Shown: positions 1-8,132 of the stretch, in pieces
Numbering within the stretch: position 1 is the stretch's first letter
How the letters are laid out: every line of letters starts with the position of its first letter
From: SABY01 sp964593705
Lineage (GTDB): Bacteria; Bacteroidota; Bacteroidia; Bacteroidales; 4484-276
DNA length: 64,000 nucleotides
Reading direction: 5' to 3'
Assembly: GCA_964593705.1 (NCBI GenBank)
Contig: CAZQIV010000012.1
Location: 15,920 to 79,919, forward strand
Made by a program: the position numbers and the translations under genes
Notes under the pieces: model-generated
Database searches by the model: none
Told to the model about the DNA's origin: nothing
Seen by the model: the letters and a program-made list of their open reading frames with translations, nothing else

Positions 1-2
1 GT

Positions 3-1193
3 GTATCCACTTATCTCAATCCGCTCAACAAAGGTGTGGAAGGTATGTTTTCAACCTTTGGCAACGATTTTATCATCCTGTCAGCGATGACGGATTTTTA
101 TTATCCGGCGGCTGGCGTAAACACCATCGGCAACTGGAACTATGAAACCGGCTACCAAATTAAAACTGCCAACAACCTGGAGCTCATGATTGCAGGCAAA
201 AAAATCAGAAACCCAACACTGGAATTGGTTCAGGGCTGGAATCTTATCCCGGTGCTTAATAATTGTAATAATCCTGTGGAGGAACTCTTCAGTCAAATCA
301 CGGGCAATCTGCAAATCGTAAAAGAAGTTGCAGGCACTGGAGTTTACTGGCCACAGTTTGGAGTGAATACTCTAGGGAATATTGTTCCCGGAAAGGCCTA
401 TTTTGTGTTAGTGGATGAGGATGTGGAACTTGAGTTTTTCCCATGCACTCCCGCTAACTCCCAGCGCACCCCCTCTAACTCCCCCTTGAGGGGGAGAACC
501 AGCCAGCGCACGGGAACTGGCCAGCGCGTGGGAACTCCCTCTCCTACAGGAGAGGGCTGGGGTGAGGTCTCTTGGGGTGAGGTAATAAGAACTCCCATCA
601 CCCACACCATCGCCATTCCTTTGCAAGCGATTGCCGGAATAGCCGAAGGTAGCATCATCACCATCTACAACCAGTTTGGTTTATGCTGCGGAGCGGCTAT
701 TTTTGAAAACCAAAACCATGCACTCACTGTGTTTGGTGACGACCCAACCACGCCTGCAATTGACGGAATGACCGAAAGCGAAGCCATGATCTTTCGCATT
801 TTCAATCCTGAAACCGGAAATGAGTTTGTTTTGGAAGTTGAATATGATGAATTGATGCCGCAGGGCGGAAGTTTTGTGAATCATGGATTATCGGCGGTTA
901 AGAGTTTGGAAAGTACGGAAGTAGAAGAATTTGCCGGAAAGCAATTCAATATTTCAGTTTATCCAAATCCATCAACAGGGATTTTTCATGTTTCAACCTT
1001 TGACAGTCCGCCAGCTGGCGGACTGTCAGAGTTCAACTGGGAAATTTCAAATACCCACGGCTCCATCATCGCAACTGGCAAAGATGAAACCAACAATTTC
1101 ACTATCAACCTCTCTACTCATCCGAAAGGAATTTATTATTTAAAAATAGCGTATGAAGATACACAGACCGTGAAAAAGTTGGTGCTTCAGTAG
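3..1193 (+). CDS. T9SS-secreted protein, C-terminal part (5' end outside window)
   Basis: The reading frame is open from base 3, so the first methionine at 36 is internal and the gene begins before the window. Subdomain 1 (about residues 1-135 from that Met) carries motifs such as GVNTIGNWNY, WNLIPVLNNCNNPVEELF and YWPQFGVNTLG. A low-complexity palindromic linker follows (about 141-182). Subdomain 2 (about 187-285) carries ITHTIAIPLQ and LTVFGDDPTTP. The end is a type A T9SS sorting domain with VYPNPSTGIFHV, PKGIYYLKI and a basic end. T9SS clients cross the outer membrane and are released or surface anchored; the substrate or ligand of this one is unknown. It is paralogous to the genes at 2079-3416 and 57426-64000. 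The family call is firm; the biological role is not known. Confidence 0.85.
   Translation, partial: VSTYLNPLNKGVEGMFSTFGNDFIILSAMTDFYYPAAGVNTIGNWNYETGYQIKTANNLELMIAGKKIRNPTLELVQGWNLIPVLNNCNNPVEELFSQITGNLQIVKEVAGTGVYWPQFGVNTLGNIVPGKAYFVLVDEDVELEFFPCTPANSQRTPSNSPLRGRTSQRTGTGQRVGTPSPTGEGWGEVSWGEVIRTPITHTIAIPLQAIAGIAEGSIITIYNQFGLCCGAAIFENQNHALTVFGDDPTTPAIDGMTESEAMIFRIFNPETGNEFVLEVEYDELMPQGGSFVNHGLSAVKSLESTEVEEFAGKQFNISVYPNPSTGIFHVSTFDSPPAGGLSEFNWEISNTHGSIIATGKDETNNFTINLSTHPKGIYYLKIAYEDTQTVKKLVLQ
458..583 (+). repeat. in-frame palindromic insert inside T9SS gene (copy 1)
   Basis: About 126 bp (42 codons) between subdomains 1 and 2, very Pro/Ser/Thr/Arg/Gly-rich when translated. The DNA is built from hairpins: CTCCCCCTTGAGGGGGAG, and a CCCTCTCC/GGAGAGGG pair around 538-555. 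A related element occurs in the non-coding DNA at 3424-3600. Base composition and codon use differ from the flanking coding sequence, as expected for a mobile palindrome captured in frame. Boundaries are approximate, from comparison with the paralogues. Confidence 0.75.
1001..1028. repeat. perfect 28-nt palindrome within the sorting-domain region
   Basis: The sequence is exactly self-complementary, with arms TGACAGTCCGCCAG and CTGGCGGACTGTCA. It encodes the peptide DSPPAGGLS inside the T9SS domain. The same palindrome is at 3224-3251, and its core CCGCCAGCTGGCGG recurs in the coding insert near 58093-58106. Confidence 0.9.
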
Positions 1194-1303
1194 TTGTGCA
1201 AAAAACTGAATCGGTTTTCTAAACTTGTTAGGGTGTTAAAAATATATTAGTTTTTAAAAAAGTTATAATTAAAAGATTTGTATGTTTTTGATAGATAAGT
1301 ATT

Positions 1304-1519
1304 ATGCAAACCAACCTAAGCGCACCACTTACAAGTTTACAATTAGAATTATTAAAGGTTTATTCTTTTAATCCGAGTAATAAGGATTTACTGGAAGTAA
1401 AAAGCCTCCTGGGAAATTATTTTGCCCAAAAATTAATCGATAATGTAAGTCTTCAAGCAAAGAATAAAGGTGTTACAGATAGTGACCTTGATAATTGGTT
1501 AAACGAAGAAAATCAGTAA
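1304..1519 (+). CDS. small antitoxin-like protein upstream of PIN toxin
   Basis: A 71-residue protein with the mixed helical pattern common in PIN-partner antitoxins: ELLKVYSFNPSNKDLLEVKSLL, then a Lys/Asn-rich middle and an acidic C terminus (DSDLDNWLNEENQ). Its stop lies two bases before the start of a PIN-domain gene, the classic antitoxin-then-toxin order. The DxWxxE-type C-terminal motif is common in Bacteroidota antitoxins of PIN pairs. Function as an antitoxin is inferred from position and size, not from a recognised DNA-binding fold. The partner toxin appears truncated, so the pair may be inactive. Confidence 0.6.
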   Translation: MQTNLSAPLTSLQLELLKVYSFNPSNKDLLEVKSLLGNYFAQKLIDNVSLQAKNKGVTDSDLDNWLNEENQ

Positions 1520-1521
1520 AG

Positions 1522-1815
1522 ATGTTGAAAATTGTGCTGGACACCAATGTGTTTTTGGTTTCATTAGTTTCTCATCTTAAATATTATTGGGTTTTTGAAA
1601 AGCTGATAAATAGTAAGTATGAATTATCTATTAGTAATGAAATTTTAACCGAATATTTAGAAGTCGTCAGCCAACGATATGGATTGACCGAAACAGAAAC
1701 CAAACTAGATTTTTTATTGCTTTTCCCAAATGTTCGTTTAGTTATTCCTTACTATCATTGGCAACTTATCAAGAATGATGATGAGTTTAAAATGGTTTTG
1801 TTTTGTGGTCAATAA
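1522..1815 (+). CDS. PIN-domain toxin, C-terminally truncated
   Basis: The start is taken at ATG 1522 (97 codons), two bases after the upstream stop; a longer start at 1495 would overlap the antitoxin. The N terminus MLKIVLDTNVFL is the beta-strand with the first catalytic Asp of PIN-domain ribonucleases, and the ISNEILTEYLEV segment supplies the conserved Glu. Members of this family usually run to about 135-150 residues and carry further acidic residues in a DxDDNKFxDCA-type motif. Here the frame reads NDDEFKMVLFCGQ and stops. Shifting the frame by one base in the AAAA run near 1790 reads on as FVVNNKPN before stopping, which suggests a frameshift in a degraded 3' part. Probably a dead toxin. 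Confidence 0.65.
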   Translation: MLKIVLDTNVFLVSLVSHLKYYWVFEKLINSKYELSISNEILTEYLEVVSQRYGLTETETKLDFLLLFPNVRLVIPYYHWQLIKNDDEFKMVLFCGQ

Positions 1816-1820
1816 TAAAC

Positions 1821-1845
1821 CTAACAGGCTTTGCTGACCTGTTAG
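1821..1845 (+). terminator. hairpin after the PIN gene
   Basis: Perfect 8-bp arms CTAACAGG / CCTGTTAG with a 9-nt loop begin a few bases after the PIN stop. A short T-rich stretch follows, but there is no clean U-tract, so termination is plausible rather than certain. A related inverted repeat (AAAACCTGTTAGGTTTT) sits at about 3627-3643. Confidence 0.45.
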
Positions 1846-2078
1846 ATTTCATTCAAGATTTGCTTGCTCGAGATAATTGATATCCGAATTATCCCTGTCC
1901 CACTTTCCCGGCATATTGTTGCAGCAGAATTCCACCTGTTATCGAAACCTTCCAAAATGATGAGCTTACCCTAACGCAGGGATTCCAGCAGCCCTACAAC
2001 TTTTATCTTCAGCAAATCCTGAATATCCCCGCAGGCTGGAGTGGTGTATCCACTTATCTCAATCCACTCAACAAAGGC

Positions 2079-3416
2079 GTGGAAGGCATGTTTTCGCCTT
2101 TTGGCAACGACTTTGTCATCCTTGCTTCGATGACGGATTTTTATTATCCCGCTGCAGGTGTAAATACCATCGGCAACTGGAACTACGCAACCGGCTACCA
2201 GGTAAAAGCTGCCAACAATTTGGAGCTCCCGATTGCAGGTTCTAAAATCGGAAATCCAACGCTGGAATTGGTTCAGGGCTGGAATCTTATACCTGTGCTT
2301 AATAATTGCAATAATCCGGTAGAAGAACTATTTAACACAATCATCGACAATCTTCAAATCGTAAAAGAAGTAGCCGGTGCAGGAGTTTACTGGCCACAGT
2401 TTGGCGTAAACACGCTTGGAGAACTTATTCCCGGCAAGGCTTACTTTGTGCTGGTGGATGAGGATGTAGAATTGGAGTTTTTCCCATGCACCCCCGCTAA
2501 TATGACCCCATCCCCAGCCCTTCCCCTGCAGGGGAAGGGAGGTGGCCCGCGCACAGGCACTAATACTGGGGCAGTGGATGGAGCCGGCCAGCGCGGTGGG
2601 ACTCCCTCCTACAGGATCCCCTCTAACTCCCCCTTGAGGGGGAGAACCAGCCAGCGCACGGGAACTGGCCAGCGCGTGGGAACTCCCTCCGACAAGACCC
2701 CCTCTAACTCCCCCTTGAGGGGGAGAACCAGCCAACACACTTGCCGTGAGGTCGGCTCGTGCGTGGGAACTCCCCTCTCCTCAAGGAGAGGGGTCGGGGG
2801 TGAGGTAATAAGAACCCCCATCACCCACACCATCGCCATTCCTTTGCAAGCGATTGCCGGAATAGCCGAAGGTAGCATCATCACCATCTACAACCAGTTT
2901 GGTTTATGCTGCGGAGCGGCTATTTTTGAAAACCAAAACCATGCACTCACTGTGTTTGGTGACGACCCAACCACGCCTGCAATTGACGGAATGACCGAAA
3001 GCGAAGCCATGATCTTTCGCATTTTCAATCCTGAAACCGGAAATGAGTTTGTTTTGGAAGTTGAATATGATGAATTGATGCCGCAGGGCGGAAGTTTTGT
3101 GAATCATGGATTATCGGCGGTTAAGAGTTTGGAAAGTACGGAAGTAGAAGAATTTGCCGGAAAGCAATTCAATATTTCAGTTTATCCAAATCCATCAACA
3201 GGGATTTTTCATGTTTCAACCTTTGACAGTCCGCCAGCTGGCGGACTGTCAGAGTTCAACTGGGAAATTTCAAATACCCACGGCTCCATCATCGCAACTG
3301 GCAAAGATGAAACCAACAATTTCACAATCGATCTCTCTACTCATCCGAAAGGAATTTATTATTTAAAAATAACACAAGGAGGATTACAAACCGTTGAAAA
3401 GCTGGTGGTGCAGTAG
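2079..3416 (+). CDS. T9SS-secreted protein fragment, duplicate lacking its 5' part
   Basis: The same two-subdomain plus T9SS sorting-domain module as the gene at the left edge. The open frame extends upstream to 1881, just after an in-frame TGA, and reads PPVIETFQNDELTLTQGF without any signal peptide or ATG before 2079. This makes it a 5'-truncated duplicate and probably a pseudogene, unless an unusual start is used. Subdomain 1 differs from copy 1 at many residues, whereas from about 2817 to 3324 the DNA appears identical to copy 1. The linker insert is 60 codons longer than in copy 1, which exactly accounts for the length difference. The sorting domain ends ITQGGLQTVEKLVVQ. Confidence 0.75.
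   Translation: MEGMFSPFGNDFVILASMTDFYYPAAGVNTIGNWNYATGYQVKAANNLELPIAGSKIGNPTLELVQGWNLIPVLNNCNNPVEELFNTIIDNLQIVKEVAGAGVYWPQFGVNTLGELIPGKAYFVLVDEDVELEFFPCTPANMTPSPALPLQGKGGGPRTGTNTGAVDGAGQRGGTPSYRIPSNSPLRGRTSQRTGTGQRVGTPSDKTPSNSPLRGRTSQHTCREVGSCVGTPLSSRRGVGGEVIRTPITHTIAIPLQAIAGIAEGSIITIYNQFGLCCGAAIFENQNHALTVFGDDPTTPAIDGMTESEAMIFRIFNPETGNEFVLEVEYDELMPQGGSFVNHGLSAVKSLESTEVEEFAGKQFNISVYPNPSTGIFHVSTFDSPPAGGLSEFNWEISNTHGSIIATGKDETNNFTIDLSTHPKGIYYLKITQGGLQTVEKLVVQ
2501..2806 (+). repeat. expanded in-frame palindromic insert (copy 2)
   Basis: About 306 bp (102 codons). A module containing CTCCCCCTTGAGGGGGAG followed by an Arg/Thr/Gly-coding spacer occurs twice (about 2620-2690 and 2697-2770). Other hairpins flank it: CCCTTCCCCTGCAGGGGAAGGG split around 2518-2540, and CCCCTCTCC/GGAGAGGGG around 2773-2793. 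Copy 1 has a single module. The reading frame is kept throughout. Confidence 0.8.
3224..3251. repeat. second copy of the 28-nt palindrome
   Basis: Identical to the palindrome at 1001-1028 and at the equivalent position of the duplicated sorting-domain region. It lies in the tract that is identical between the two copies. Confidence 0.9.
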
Positions 3417-3423
3417 AGGTCTC

Positions 3424-3600
3424 CATCCCCGACCCTTCCCCAAACTGGGGAAGGGAGCTGAAACTCCCGGGATTTGAAGGTATTTGCCCATGAAACCAAA
3501 GATCATGTAATATAAACCCAAACCCCAGGCGAGTACGCTCCCCTTCTCATTTAGGAGAAGAGCCTGTCCCGGAAATCGGGAGGTCGGGGGATGAGGTTGT
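3424..3600. repeat. intergenic relatives of the coding palindromic inserts
   Basis: The gap 3417-3864 begins with CCTTCCCC...GGGGAAGG (about 3436-3456), then CCCCTTCTC...GAGAAG and a GTCGGGGGATGAGGT tail (3540-3595). The tail matches the end of the insert at 2773-2806. This is non-coding DNA of the same family as the in-frame inserts. Nothing else is recognisable before the terminator and promoter-like signals further on. Confidence 0.65.
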
Positions 3601-3660
3601 AAAGGAGGATTGCAAATGTCTGGCATAAAAACCTGTTAGGTTTTACCACCAACAAAAACC

Positions 3661-3697
3661 AAAAAGCCTTTCTGCAACTTGCGGGGAGGCTTTTTTA
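3661..3697 (+). terminator. rho-independent terminator
   Basis: Arms AAAAAGCCT and AGGCTTTTT surround a loop of about 17 nt, ending in a run of six T. It would terminate transcription from the T9SS fragment upstream; the A-run on the other side makes it possibly bidirectional. Confidence 0.7.
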
Positions 3698-3775
3698 TAT
3701 CCTAATGTTTAAAATGATGAAATCCCTTTTCACTATTTTCCTTTTGAATTCCTTGCAGAAGTTCAGCTATAAAAT

Positions 3776-3783
3776 TATTTTTG
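3776..3783 (+). promoter_or_regulatory. candidate Bacteroidota -7 box for the SNF2 helicase
   Basis: TATTTTTG fits the TANNTTTG -7 consensus, with a partial -33 element (CTTG) about 20 bases upstream. It lies about 80 bp before the ATG at 3865. Motif match only. Confidence 0.35.
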
Positions 3784-3864
3784 CGAACAGATTGAAAAAG
3801 AGTGTTCGGGAAAATTTAGACTTAATAAAGCAGAAATAAAGTTTATCATCAAATCCAAAATCTT

Positions 3865-6567
3865 ATGAATATTAAGGAAATAGTTGAGGCTCAAAAACAA
3901 AAACTCAAAGGGGAACTAACAAAAGAGGAGCTGGCCTGGGGTGAAATCATTTTTAACAACGGCAATTGCCAGATTCTTACCCAGTCGCCCGCCCAATTCG
4001 AGCTTATCGTGAGCGATGATTCAAGTGGCGAAATGCTTGAATACTGCCTTAATATTGACGAATATGAACACATTGTCCCTTTATCGGAAAACAGCCTGCA
4101 CGATTGGGATCGGATGGCTTATGCCTGCCTGCTGCAAATCGAAAATGAATTGAACCTGCTTAACCCTAAAGAATATATTGAGCATAAAAAATATACACGT
4201 GAGGGCATGATAAGGCGTGTGCTTAAAGAACGCCAACAAAAAGCTAATGCTGCTGAATACCGCATAAAATGGGCTTCAAATATTTATGGAGATCATACGC
4301 TAACAAATGAAAATGGCGTGAAATATAAAGTTTTTCTGCGCGATTTTGAGTACGAAACAGGATATAGCGACAGCATGGATTCGAAGCTCAACAAACTGGG
4401 CACTACCAAGCATATCATGTTTGCTTTTAAAGCACTCAAAGAAAACGATCGCCTGCATAAGCGGCTAAGCAAGACCTGTCCATTTATCGAAATATATTGT
4501 GACCCGCTCAACGAATATAAAATAACATGGCATTACCCACACAAACTTCCTGTGGAAGAACAAGTGCTGATTTCACGGTATTTTAAAAATATGCAATATA
4601 TCGAAGATGAGCAAGTGAGGGATTTCTTAGGATTTATCGAGGCCGCACAAAACAATGACATGATTTGCATCCGCCCCGAAGTGCGCGAAAAACTGGCTAA
4701 TGCCTTCGAGGATGATATGTTGGCACAACTAAAATCGGTACATACACCTGATTACAGTGATATAAATCTCGACCTGTTCGAATATCAAAAAGAAGGAATT
4801 GAGTTTGCGCTTTTCAAAAAAGCGGCAATCATTGCCGATGAAATGGGCTTGGGTAAAACCATACAAGCCATTGCCATAGCCATCCTGAAAAAGAAAATAT
4901 TTGATTATAAAAAAACACTTATCGTTTGTCCGGCCTCGCTAAAAGAACAATGGAAAAACGAAATTGAAAAGTTTACTGATGAAAAAGCCCTGGTAATTCA
5001 GGGGTTTCCCGATGAACGTAAACGTCAATACCTAAACAATGACTACTACTTTTTTATCGTGAACTACGAAACTGTGCTGCGCGATCAAATAGCCATTAAT
5101 GATGCAGGTATTGATTTTTTGATTATGGATGAGGCACAACGTGCAAAAAATTACGAAACAAAAACTGCCAATTCACTTAAAAAACTTGAACCGCGCCACA
5201 AACTGGTAATTACCGGAACACCTATCGAAAATCGCCTGATTGATATTTTTTCCATCATGAGTATTATCAATCCTGAATTTCTGGGTCCCTTATGGGAATT
5301 TTCGTATCAACATTGCCTGTTCGACCCCGATAAGCACAACAAAATAAATGGTTATTACAACCTTCAAAAACTCAACAAAAAGTTAAATGCCATACTACTA
5401 AGGCGCGAAAAACGAAAGGTACTCAACCAGCTTCCCAATATACAGCAACTGAATGTTCCCATGAGCTTATCGCCCCTGCAGGCCGATTATCATGCTTCGT
5501 ATGCACAGGGTATAGCACAAATTATCCGAAAAAAATTTCTTACCCCGTATGATTTGCAACGTTTACAAATGCTGCTCACAAGCATGCGCATGGTGTGCGA
5601 TTCTACCTACCTGATTGACGACAAAACCAACGAATCGCCCAAGCTTCTGGAACTCGAATATATGCTGCTCGAAAAAATGGATGTGCGGAACAAGGATATG
5701 AAGATCATAATTTTTTCGGAATGGATAAAAGTACATAAATTGATAGGCAGATTGTTGCGCGAAAATAATATCGGGTTTGTGGAACTAAATGGCAAAGTTC
5801 CTGTGAAAGCCCGCGGTGAACTGATCCGAAAATTTGAAACCAATCCCAATTACAAAATATTTTTGTCAACCGAAGCTGGCGGGTCAGGTTTAAACCTACA
5901 AGTTGCCGATACCCTGGTAAACTTTGAACTCCCCTGGAATCCGGCCAAAAAAAATCAGCGTATTGGCCGCATCGACAGGCTTGGCCAAAAAAGTAACAAT
6001 CTTACGATAATCAATTTTATTACCCGCGATTCCATCGAAACACACATTGCATCAGGTTTGCTTGTAAAGCAGAGCTTGTTTGACGGCGTATTGGGCGAAG
6101 ATGCAGCCACCAATTTTGTAGACTTTAGCAGTAAAGGGCGGTCTCAATTTATCGAACAGTTGGAGCTGTTTATCAGCGAAAGCGAAAAACCTGTGCCTGA
6201 TGATGAATTTGAAACCATCCCAGCCCAGACATCATCACAACTTGATACAAACGAGAAAACCGATACCGAAGCATCTCCATCTTCCAAACCGACAAGCCCA
6301 AAAACCACAGCTACCGAAATCGACCTCTCGGAAGATGCACCGGATGATGAACCAACAGATACCGCAACTACATCTCCTGACCCCAAACCCGAACCAACTC
6401 CCAAAACAAAAACTGAGGAACTGGAGGAGGTTATGAACAACGGCATGCAATTCCTTTCGGGCTTGTTCAAAATGAGTACGGGGAAGGATATGGGATCGGA
6501 AAACCAGAAAATTGAAATCGACAAAGAAACAGGCGAAGTGGTGATGCGCTTTAAGCTGCCGATTTAG
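3865..6567 (+). CDS. SNF2/Swi2-family DNA helicase-like ATPase
   Basis: A 900-residue protein. Residues 1-300 are a family-specific N-terminal region without a recognised domain. The SNF2 ATPase core begins near 310: Walker A-type motif DEMGLGKT (about 325-332), Walker B variant DEAQ (about 422), motif III ITGTPIENR (about 450). The helicase C lobe has TEAGGSGLNLQ and QRIGRIDRLGQ (about 670-705). Enzymes of this type translocate on double-stranded DNA and remodel protein-DNA complexes. A Pro/Thr/Asp/Glu-rich disordered tail (about 780-850) joins a short conserved end (FLSGLFKMSTGKDM). It is transcribed alone between repeat-rich gaps. The specific job (transcription recycling like RapA, or DNA repair or defence) cannot be told from context. 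The ATG at 3865 follows a non-coding stretch and matches the start of the N-terminal helix. Confidence 0.85.
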   Translation: MNIKEIVEAQKQKLKGELTKEELAWGEIIFNNGNCQILTQSPAQFELIVSDDSSGEMLEYCLNIDEYEHIVPLSENSLHDWDRMAYACLLQIENELNLLNPKEYIEHKKYTREGMIRRVLKERQQKANAAEYRIKWASNIYGDHTLTNENGVKYKVFLRDFEYETGYSDSMDSKLNKLGTTKHIMFAFKALKENDRLHKRLSKTCPFIEIYCDPLNEYKITWHYPHKLPVEEQVLISRYFKNMQYIEDEQVRDFLGFIEAAQNNDMICIRPEVREKLANAFEDDMLAQLKSVHTPDYSDINLDLFEYQKEGIEFALFKKAAIIADEMGLGKTIQAIAIAILKKKIFDYKKTLIVCPASLKEQWKNEIEKFTDEKALVIQGFPDERKRQYLNNDYYFFIVNYETVLRDQIAINDAGIDFLIMDEAQRAKNYETKTANSLKKLEPRHKLVITGTPIENRLIDIFSIMSIINPEFLGPLWEFSYQHCLFDPDKHNKINGYYNLQKLNKKLNAILLRREKRKVLNQLPNIQQLNVPMSLSPLQADYHASYAQGIAQIIRKKFLTPYDLQRLQMLLTSMRMVCDSTYLIDDKTNESPKLLELEYMLLEKMDVRNKDMKIIIFSEWIKVHKLIGRLLRENNIGFVELNGKVPVKARGELIRKFETNPNYKIFLSTEAGGSGLNLQVADTLVNFELPWNPAKKNQRIGRIDRLGQKSNNLTIINFITRDSIETHIASGLLVKQSLFDGVLGEDAATNFVDFSSKGRSQFIEQLELFISESEKPVPDDEFETIPAQTSSQLDTNEKTDTEASPSSKPTSPKTTATEIDLSEDAPDDEPTDTATTSPDPKPEPTPKTKTEELEEVMNNGMQFLSGLFKMSTGKDMGSENQKIEIDKETGEVVMRFKLPI

Positions 6568-6589
6568 GGGATGATGGACAATTTTGGTT

Positions 6590-6725
6590 GACAGAAGACA
6601 GTCCCGAAAAACCAGAAATCTCCGATTTCATAGTTTTTCGTGGATGCTCGACCGAAGGTCGGCATTGCTAGTCTTCAGCCCCGAAAAAACATCCCGAAAC
6701 TTCGGGATTTGATTTCGTATTTTTA
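6590..6725. repeat. dispersed palindromic repeat, family D copy 1
   Basis: It contains CGAAAAAC...GTTTTTCG arms, a GGATGCTCGA...TCGGCA word, a GTCTTCAG word and CATCCCGAAACTTCGGGAT. The same words recur at 12825-12945 and 54020-54150. This is a composite REP-like element filling the gap after the SNF2 gene. Confidence 0.65.
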
Positions 6726-6755
6726 TCAAACAGGTTTACAAAAGATTGTTTAACA

Positions 6756-8132
6756 ATGAAAGAATTAAAAAGAAACGATCCCTGCCACTGCGGTAGCGGT
6801 AAGAAATACAAAAAGTGCTGCATGGCTAAGGATGAAGATACAGAAAAGGAGCAGGCTCGGCAAAATTACCTGAAACCATTGATGGATATTGGAGAGAATG
6901 AGGGAATGGCTAAATTTTTTAATGACGAGTTTTTTGATAGCCTTAATTACGATGATGTTGATGATGAATTTGATGAGGATGAGGAATATATCAATAGTGA
7001 TGAATATCCGGAATTATCAGATGAAGACATTAATCTTGTGAATGAATGGTGGGCAAAATATCTTGAATGTGAAGATGCTTTGGCCGAAAGGCAGCATCTC
7101 GAGGATTTCATTATTGCCCGTCCCGATTTGGTAATTTACCTCGATTTGTACATGGAAGTATTGTTTGAATTGGGGGCCGGATATTTAAAACTTGGGAAAA
7201 TTGACGATCACATCGAATTTATGATGCGCTTTCGTAAGGAGTTTCCCGCTGTTTATATCAAAAGTTTCGGGCATTTCGATTCCGACATTATTGTCTGGCT
7301 GATCTCTAAAAATCGCACATCCGAAATTCCCGAATATCTTAATTATTTCCTGGAGAATCCTGTTGCATTTGTTGATAAGCTATTTGAGGTAGTTCAAATC
7401 CTAAATGCAAAAGATTTAACCGATGAACTACTACATCTTGTTGGTAAAGTGTATGAAGATGTTTGCACCTCCGATGATATTTTGGGATCGCATGAAATAC
7501 TTATCCCATTAATAGCTGCAAAATATGCTGCATATCTTAAACCGGATTTTTCAGATGCTGATATCGAAAAATTAATTGCAGAGTTAAAAGAAATTAAGGT
7601 TGAAATAAACCCGGATCATTTCGACCCTTCATTCTGGACACTTACATTTATAAAGATTTACAAGCCATATATCGAGTGGGTTATCCCGAAATCTTTAACA
7701 AAGCAAAAGAGAGCAGAACTGCATTATGACATGAGGCTAAACTATATACGTTTCTTAAAGGAGAAAACAGGCATTTCATGGATTGCTGCACATTATTATT
7801 CCCTGATGTTAACAGAATATCTATTTACCTGGCATACGGAAACCAAAAATATAAAAAATTCACTTTGGGATTTCTCAACCAAAACTATGGACGAAATTAT
7901 ATCAGCTTTAACCTGTAGTTTTGTCATCTATTATGATGCCACCAAAATAGCAGCAATTTATAATGCTATTTACTATTTTGCAGATTACCTGTTGCAATGC
8001 GGTAATATGGACCAGGATCAGACTTCAGTCATTCAACAGGACTGCATTAAAGGGTATGACAAAGCACAATCCAAACTGAAATACCAGAATATTTTTGCCC
8101 TGGCATTCAAAAATTTCCCTGAGTGGGATTAG
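6756..8132 (+). CDS. SEC-C zinc-motif protein
   Basis: A 458-residue protein whose N terminus is a complete SEC-C motif: RNDPCHCGSGKKYKKCC, with the CxC...CC zinc ligands at residues 10, 12, 21 and 22. This motif is known from the SecA C-terminus and YecA-like proteins and binds zinc or other metals; in many stand-alone proteins its partner is unknown. An acidic segment follows (about residues 58-75, DDVDDEFDEDEE), then an all-helical region of about 370 residues without a recognised family, possibly TPR-like. No signal peptide, so probably cytoplasmic. The stop codon's last base is the first base of a perfect 25-bp hairpin. Confidence 0.7.
   Translation: MKELKRNDPCHCGSGKKYKKCCMAKDEDTEKEQARQNYLKPLMDIGENEGMAKFFNDEFFDSLNYDDVDDEFDEDEEYINSDEYPELSDEDINLVNEWWAKYLECEDALAERQHLEDFIIARPDLVIYLDLYMEVLFELGAGYLKLGKIDDHIEFMMRFRKEFPAVYIKSFGHFDSDIIVWLISKNRTSEIPEYLNYFLENPVAFVDKLFEVVQILNAKDLTDELLHLVGKVYEDVCTSDDILGSHEILIPLIAAKYAAYLKPDFSDADIEKLIAELKEIKVEINPDHFDPSFWTLTFIKIYKPYIEWVIPKSLTKQKRAELHYDMRLNYIRFLKEKTGISWIAAHYYSLMLTEYLFTWHTETKNIKNSLWDFSTKTMDEIISALTCSFVIYYDATKIAAIYNAIYYFADYLLQCGNMDQDQTSVIQQDCIKGYDKAQSKLKYQNIFALAFKNFPEWD

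Noticed and set aside
2328..2738. 136-codon minus-strand open frame in the palindromic insert
   Set aside because: It is antisense to a conserved T9SS gene and owes its openness to the GC-rich palindromes; no start signal or homology is visible.
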